From UBA1433 sp964581565 (GTDB lineage: Bacteria > Bacillota > Clostridia > Eubacteriales > UBA1433), in NCBI GenBank assembly GCA_964581565.1, contig CAZOOZ010000001.1, forward strand, positions 124,001-188,000: a DNA stretch of 64,000 bases, given 5' to 3'. How positions within the stretch are numbered: position 1 is the first letter of the stretch; each line of letters opens with the position of its first letter. Under the pieces are notes generated by a model. It was given only the letters and a program-made list of their open reading frames with translations, was not told where the DNA came from and made no database searches. Positions 61,692 through 64,000 of the stretch are shown here, one piece after another. The translations under genes and the position numbers were made by a program.

Positions 61692-62518
61692 GACGGCTAA
61701 AACATAATAAAAGTGTGATGGTGGGTCTTGGATTCATTACGATCATTGTATTGTGCGCTGTGTTTGCGGGTGAACTGTCCCCCAATGACCCTATGAAAAT
61801 CAATATGAGCCTGCGTTTTACGGAACCCTCGCAGAGCTTTCCGTTGGGAGCCGACGCATACGGCAGATGCGTTTTTTCCCGTCTACTGTATGGGGCAAGG
61901 TATTCATTGGGGCTTGCTTTTTTGGTCATGATCGGGATCGTTATTACGACAATACCGTCTGGAATGGCCGCGGTGTATAAAGGTGGTTTTTTTGAGCGCA
62001 TATTCCTGTGGCTGTGCGATATCAGCATGGCCCTTCCCCCCACCGTGTTGGTGCTTGCCATCATGGGCGTGATAGGAAACGGAATTGCCAATCTGGTGTT
62101 TAGTACGCTATTTTCCTATTGGGGTTGGTATGGGCGGATGGTACGCAGCTATACGCAGACTGAGCTGGCCAAAGGGTATGTCACATACGCCGTAACAGGT
62201 GGGGCTTCAGGCGTTTCCGTGTTGGTAAGGCAGGTACTTCCCAATATATTCCCCGGCCTGATTATACTATTCGCGCTGGGAATCGGAGATACCATACTGA
62301 TGATTTCAGGGTATTCCTTTTTGGGCATTGGCCTTCCGTCCGGCCTGCCGGAATGGGGCGCCATGCTAAACGACGCCAAAAGCATGCTGTTGCAGGCACC
62401 GCAGTATGCCATTTATCCGGGTGTCTGTGTTTTTATCACCGTATGTGCTTTTAATTTGTTTGGAGAAGGAATGAGAAAGGCGCTCGCCGTAGGCGGCATG
62501 GGAGTAAATTATGAATAA
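61688..62518 (+). CDS. DppC-type ABC transporter permease
   Basis: This second permease has 276 residues, with an N-terminal helix (VMVGLGFITIIVLCAVFAGE), LGADAYGRCVFSRLLYGARYSL and five further helices. Its docking loop lies at QTELAKGYVTYAVTGGASG. The start at 61688 is chosen because GGGAGG precedes it and ATGA overlaps the upstream stop; the longer frame starting at 61610 overlaps the permease gene. It overlaps the next ATPase gene by 8 bases. Confidence 0.92.
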   Translation: MRRLKHNKSVMVGLGFITIIVLCAVFAGELSPNDPMKINMSLRFTEPSQSFPLGADAYGRCVFSRLLYGARYSLGLAFLVMIGIVITTIPSGMAAVYKGGFFERIFLWLCDISMALPPTVLVLAIMGVIGNGIANLVFSTLFSYWGWYGRMVRSYTQTELAKGYVTYAVTGGASGVSVLVRQVLPNIFPGLIILFALGIGDTILMISGYSFLGIGLPSGLPEWGAMLNDAKSMLLQAPQYAIYPGVCVFITVCAFNLFGEGMRKALAVGGMGVNYE

Positions 62519-63323
62519 AGACACTATTTTGGCTGTACGGGATTTATCCGTTCGTTATCTCAGTACCGGCGTCAATATCGAGAAAATGACTTTTGAGATC
62601 GGGCGTGGAAAGGTTTTGGGTTTGGTGGGGGAAAGCGGCAGCGGGAAAAGCACCGTATGCAACGCCATTCTCGGCCTGCTGGATTCCGCCGCAGTCCAGA
62701 TATCCGGCAGTGTTCGACTGCAGGACAAAGAGATTTTACCGCTGTTTTGGGACGAACGCGAGAAGATTAACGGCAAGGAGATCGGTGTCATTCTACAAAA
62801 TTCCATGGCTGCCTTCAACCCCTGCATGCGAATACGGACCCATTTCATTGAAACGCTGTATACGCACTTGCTTTGCAGTAAACGTGATGCGACACTGTAT
62901 GGGATCGAACTGTTGCGTAAGGTCGGTCTGCCCGATGGACAGAGAGTTATGCGCAGTTATCCGTATCAATTGAGCGGTGGCATGCTCCAACGCGTGATGA
63001 TTGCAATTGCAATATCACTGAATCCGGTGCTGATTATCGCGGACGAGCCGACGACGGCGCTTGATACCGGCAATCAGGCCATCATCTTGGAACTTCTTTC
63101 TTTCATAATGAAGGAATATAAGCCGGCCATGCTTTTGGTCTCCCATGATATGGATACTGTTACGGCTTTGGCGGACGATATTGCCGTGATGAAAGACGGC
63201 CGCGTTTTGGAACAGGGTACCAAAACAAAAATACTGCATGATCCGCAGGTTGGCTACACGAAGGAATTGCTGGCCTCGGCAGGTTTAATGGAGGAGACGG
63301 ATTGCTTGAGATCAGGAATGTAA
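62511..63323 (+). CDS. DppD-type ABC transporter ATPase
   Basis: This 270-residue ATPase has Walker A GESGSGKST (about 40-48), the Q-loop ILQNSMAAFNPCMRI, signature LSGGMLQR and Walker B IIADEPTTALD. It lacks the C-terminal Cys cluster of many DppD/OppD proteins and is shorter than the usual 320-330 residues, as in nickel-type NikD. It pairs with the next ATPase, whose start overlaps it by 22 bases. Confidence 0.93.
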   Translation: MNKDTILAVRDLSVRYLSTGVNIEKMTFEIGRGKVLGLVGESGSGKSTVCNAILGLLDSAAVQISGSVRLQDKEILPLFWDEREKINGKEIGVILQNSMAAFNPCMRIRTHFIETLYTHLLCSKRDATLYGIELLRKVGLPDGQRVMRSYPYQLSGGMLQRVMIAIAISLNPVLIIADEPTTALDTGNQAIILELLSFIMKEYKPAMLLVSHDMDTVTALADDIAVMKDGRVLEQGTKTKILHDPQVGYTKELLASAGLMEETDCLRSGM

Positions 63324-64000
63324 GAAAGAAATATGGCCATCAGGTTGCATTGGATGATGTATCGTTATCCATTGCACCCGGCGAAAGCGTATCCTTGATC
63401 GGGGAGAGCGGTAGCGGAAAAAGCACGCTTTCAAGGCTTATTCTCGCCCTTGAAAAGCCGTCGGGTGGCGTCATACTTTGGAACGGCAGAAACGTATCCG
63501 AGTTGCGTGGCAAAAAGTTGTACCGGGACATTCAGCCGGTCTTTCAGGACAACACGGGCTGTTTCAATCCCCGGCGCAGAGTAATGGACAGCCTTGACGA
63601 GCCGATGAGAAACTTACTTGGGATACCTGCAGCCGAGCGGGAAAAAAGAATTTGCAGCTTGCTTGAACGGGTTGGTCTCCCGGTGGATATTGCAAACCGC
63701 TATCCGCACGAGCTGTCCGGTGGGCAGCGCAGGCGCGTTTGCATCGCAAGAGCCATCTCCATCCATCCCGAGCTGGTAATTCTTGATGAAGCGGTTACCG
63801 GCCTGGACGCTACGGTCATGATGAAAATACTGGCCCTGCTGAAAGCGTTGCAGCGGGAGACCGGATGCGCTTATCTGTTTATCACCCACGATTTGCGCGC
63901 CGCCCTGTATATATCTGAAAAAATCGCGGTGATGAAAGACGGCCGCATCGTGGAAACCGCCGAGCATGTCTCTTCATTGTCTGCGTTTAAACATCCTTTT
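63302..64000 (+). CDS. DppF-type ABC transporter ATPase (3' end outside window)
   Basis: The first 233 codons are visible and the frame is still open at the window edge. Walker A is GESGSGKST (about 34-42), the Q-loop FQDNTGCFNPRRRV, signature LSGGQRRR and Walker B VILDEAVTGLDA. The start is probably TTG at 63302, with GGAGGAG 4-6 bases before it. Length and the pairing with the previous ATPase suggest a NikE/DppF-like protein. Confidence 0.9.
   Translation, partial: MLEIRNVRKKYGHQVALDDVSLSIAPGESVSLIGESGSGKSTLSRLILALEKPSGGVILWNGRNVSELRGKKLYRDIQPVFQDNTGCFNPRRRVMDSLDEPMRNLLGIPAAEREKRICSLLERVGLPVDIANRYPHELSGGQRRRVCIARAISIHPELVILDEAVTGLDATVMMKILALLKALQRETGCAYLFITHDLRAALYISEKIAVMKDGRIVETAEHVSSLSAFKHPF

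Noticed and set aside
1..64000. CRISPR array, tRNA, rRNA, transposon or phage genes
   Set aside because: No repeat-spacer pattern, cloverleaf, transposase or integrase-like protein was seen on either strand by eye.

Overview
The window looks like a chromosomal segment of a low-GC, anaerobic, Gram-positive member of the Clostridia. The signs are rubrerythrin plus a Prx6-like peroxiredoxin, a type-3 (archaeal-like) prolyl-tRNA synthetase, a Rex redox repressor, the Firmicutes order ylxM-ffh-rpsP-khpA-rimM-trmD-rplS-lepB-rbgA-rnhB, strong AGGAGG-type ribosome binding sites and AT-rich intergenic DNA. I cannot name the species. No rRNA, tRNA, CRISPR array, transposase or phage gene is visible.

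Layout. 1-1.2 kb: oxidative-stress pair (peroxiredoxin cut by the window edge, rubrerythrin), leftward. 1.2-8.0 kb: a divergent operon of two YbtPQ/IrtAB-like ABC exporter half-transporters followed by a complete ECF importer (S, T and fused A-A'), preceded by a structured leader with repeated GTTAG-N6-CTAAC palindromes. 8.0-13.9 kb (leftward): ABC ATPase, large FtsX/MacB-type permease with a coiled-coil outer domain, response regulator and histidine kinase, with direct repeats upstream of the promoter. 14.1-17.8 kb: HD protein, MBL-fold hydrolase, polar amino-acid ABC importer. 18.0-22.5 kb: DUF4438-like protein, peptidoglycan-binding repeat protein, FtsE, FtsX and an M23 murein hydrolase, which look like one divisome peptidoglycan-cleavage module. 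22.5-27.3 kb: E2/CAT-fold protein, aconitase-family hydratase, LytR-CpsA-Psr (LCP) wall ligase.

27.4-35.4 kb is the most interesting region. It holds PEP mutase, phosphonopyruvate decarboxylase, a fusion of a nucleotidyltransferase with an iron-ADH-type (phosphonoacetaldehyde reductase-like) domain, and three LicD-family phosphotransferase genes, one fused to a GT2 glycosyltransferase. Together they predict synthesis of 2-hydroxyethylphosphonate, activation with CMP, and transfer to a surface glycan. The LCP gene next door could attach that glycan to the wall.

35.4-46.2 kb: ABC-F ATPase, Rex, glutamine synthetase behind a terminator-like leader, branched-chain aminotransferase, LysR regulator, FMN hydroxy-acid oxidase-like protein, a lipoprotein and a two-gene ABC exporter. 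46.2-52.7 kb (leftward): translation/secretion operon ending in an RNase HII-YraN fusion. 52.9-59.3 kb: CorA, ProRS, surface protein, Cys-rich protein, ZapA-like protein, RsfS. 59.3-64.0 kb: a region that becomes visibly more GC-rich, with a PchR/YbtA-like AraC regulator and a DppBCDF-type ABC importer (last gene cut by the window edge). Both transcription units carry the same GTTAG-N6-CTAAC palindrome at their promoters as the 1.3 kb locus, so I infer one metal/metallophore-related regulon spanning both ends of the window.
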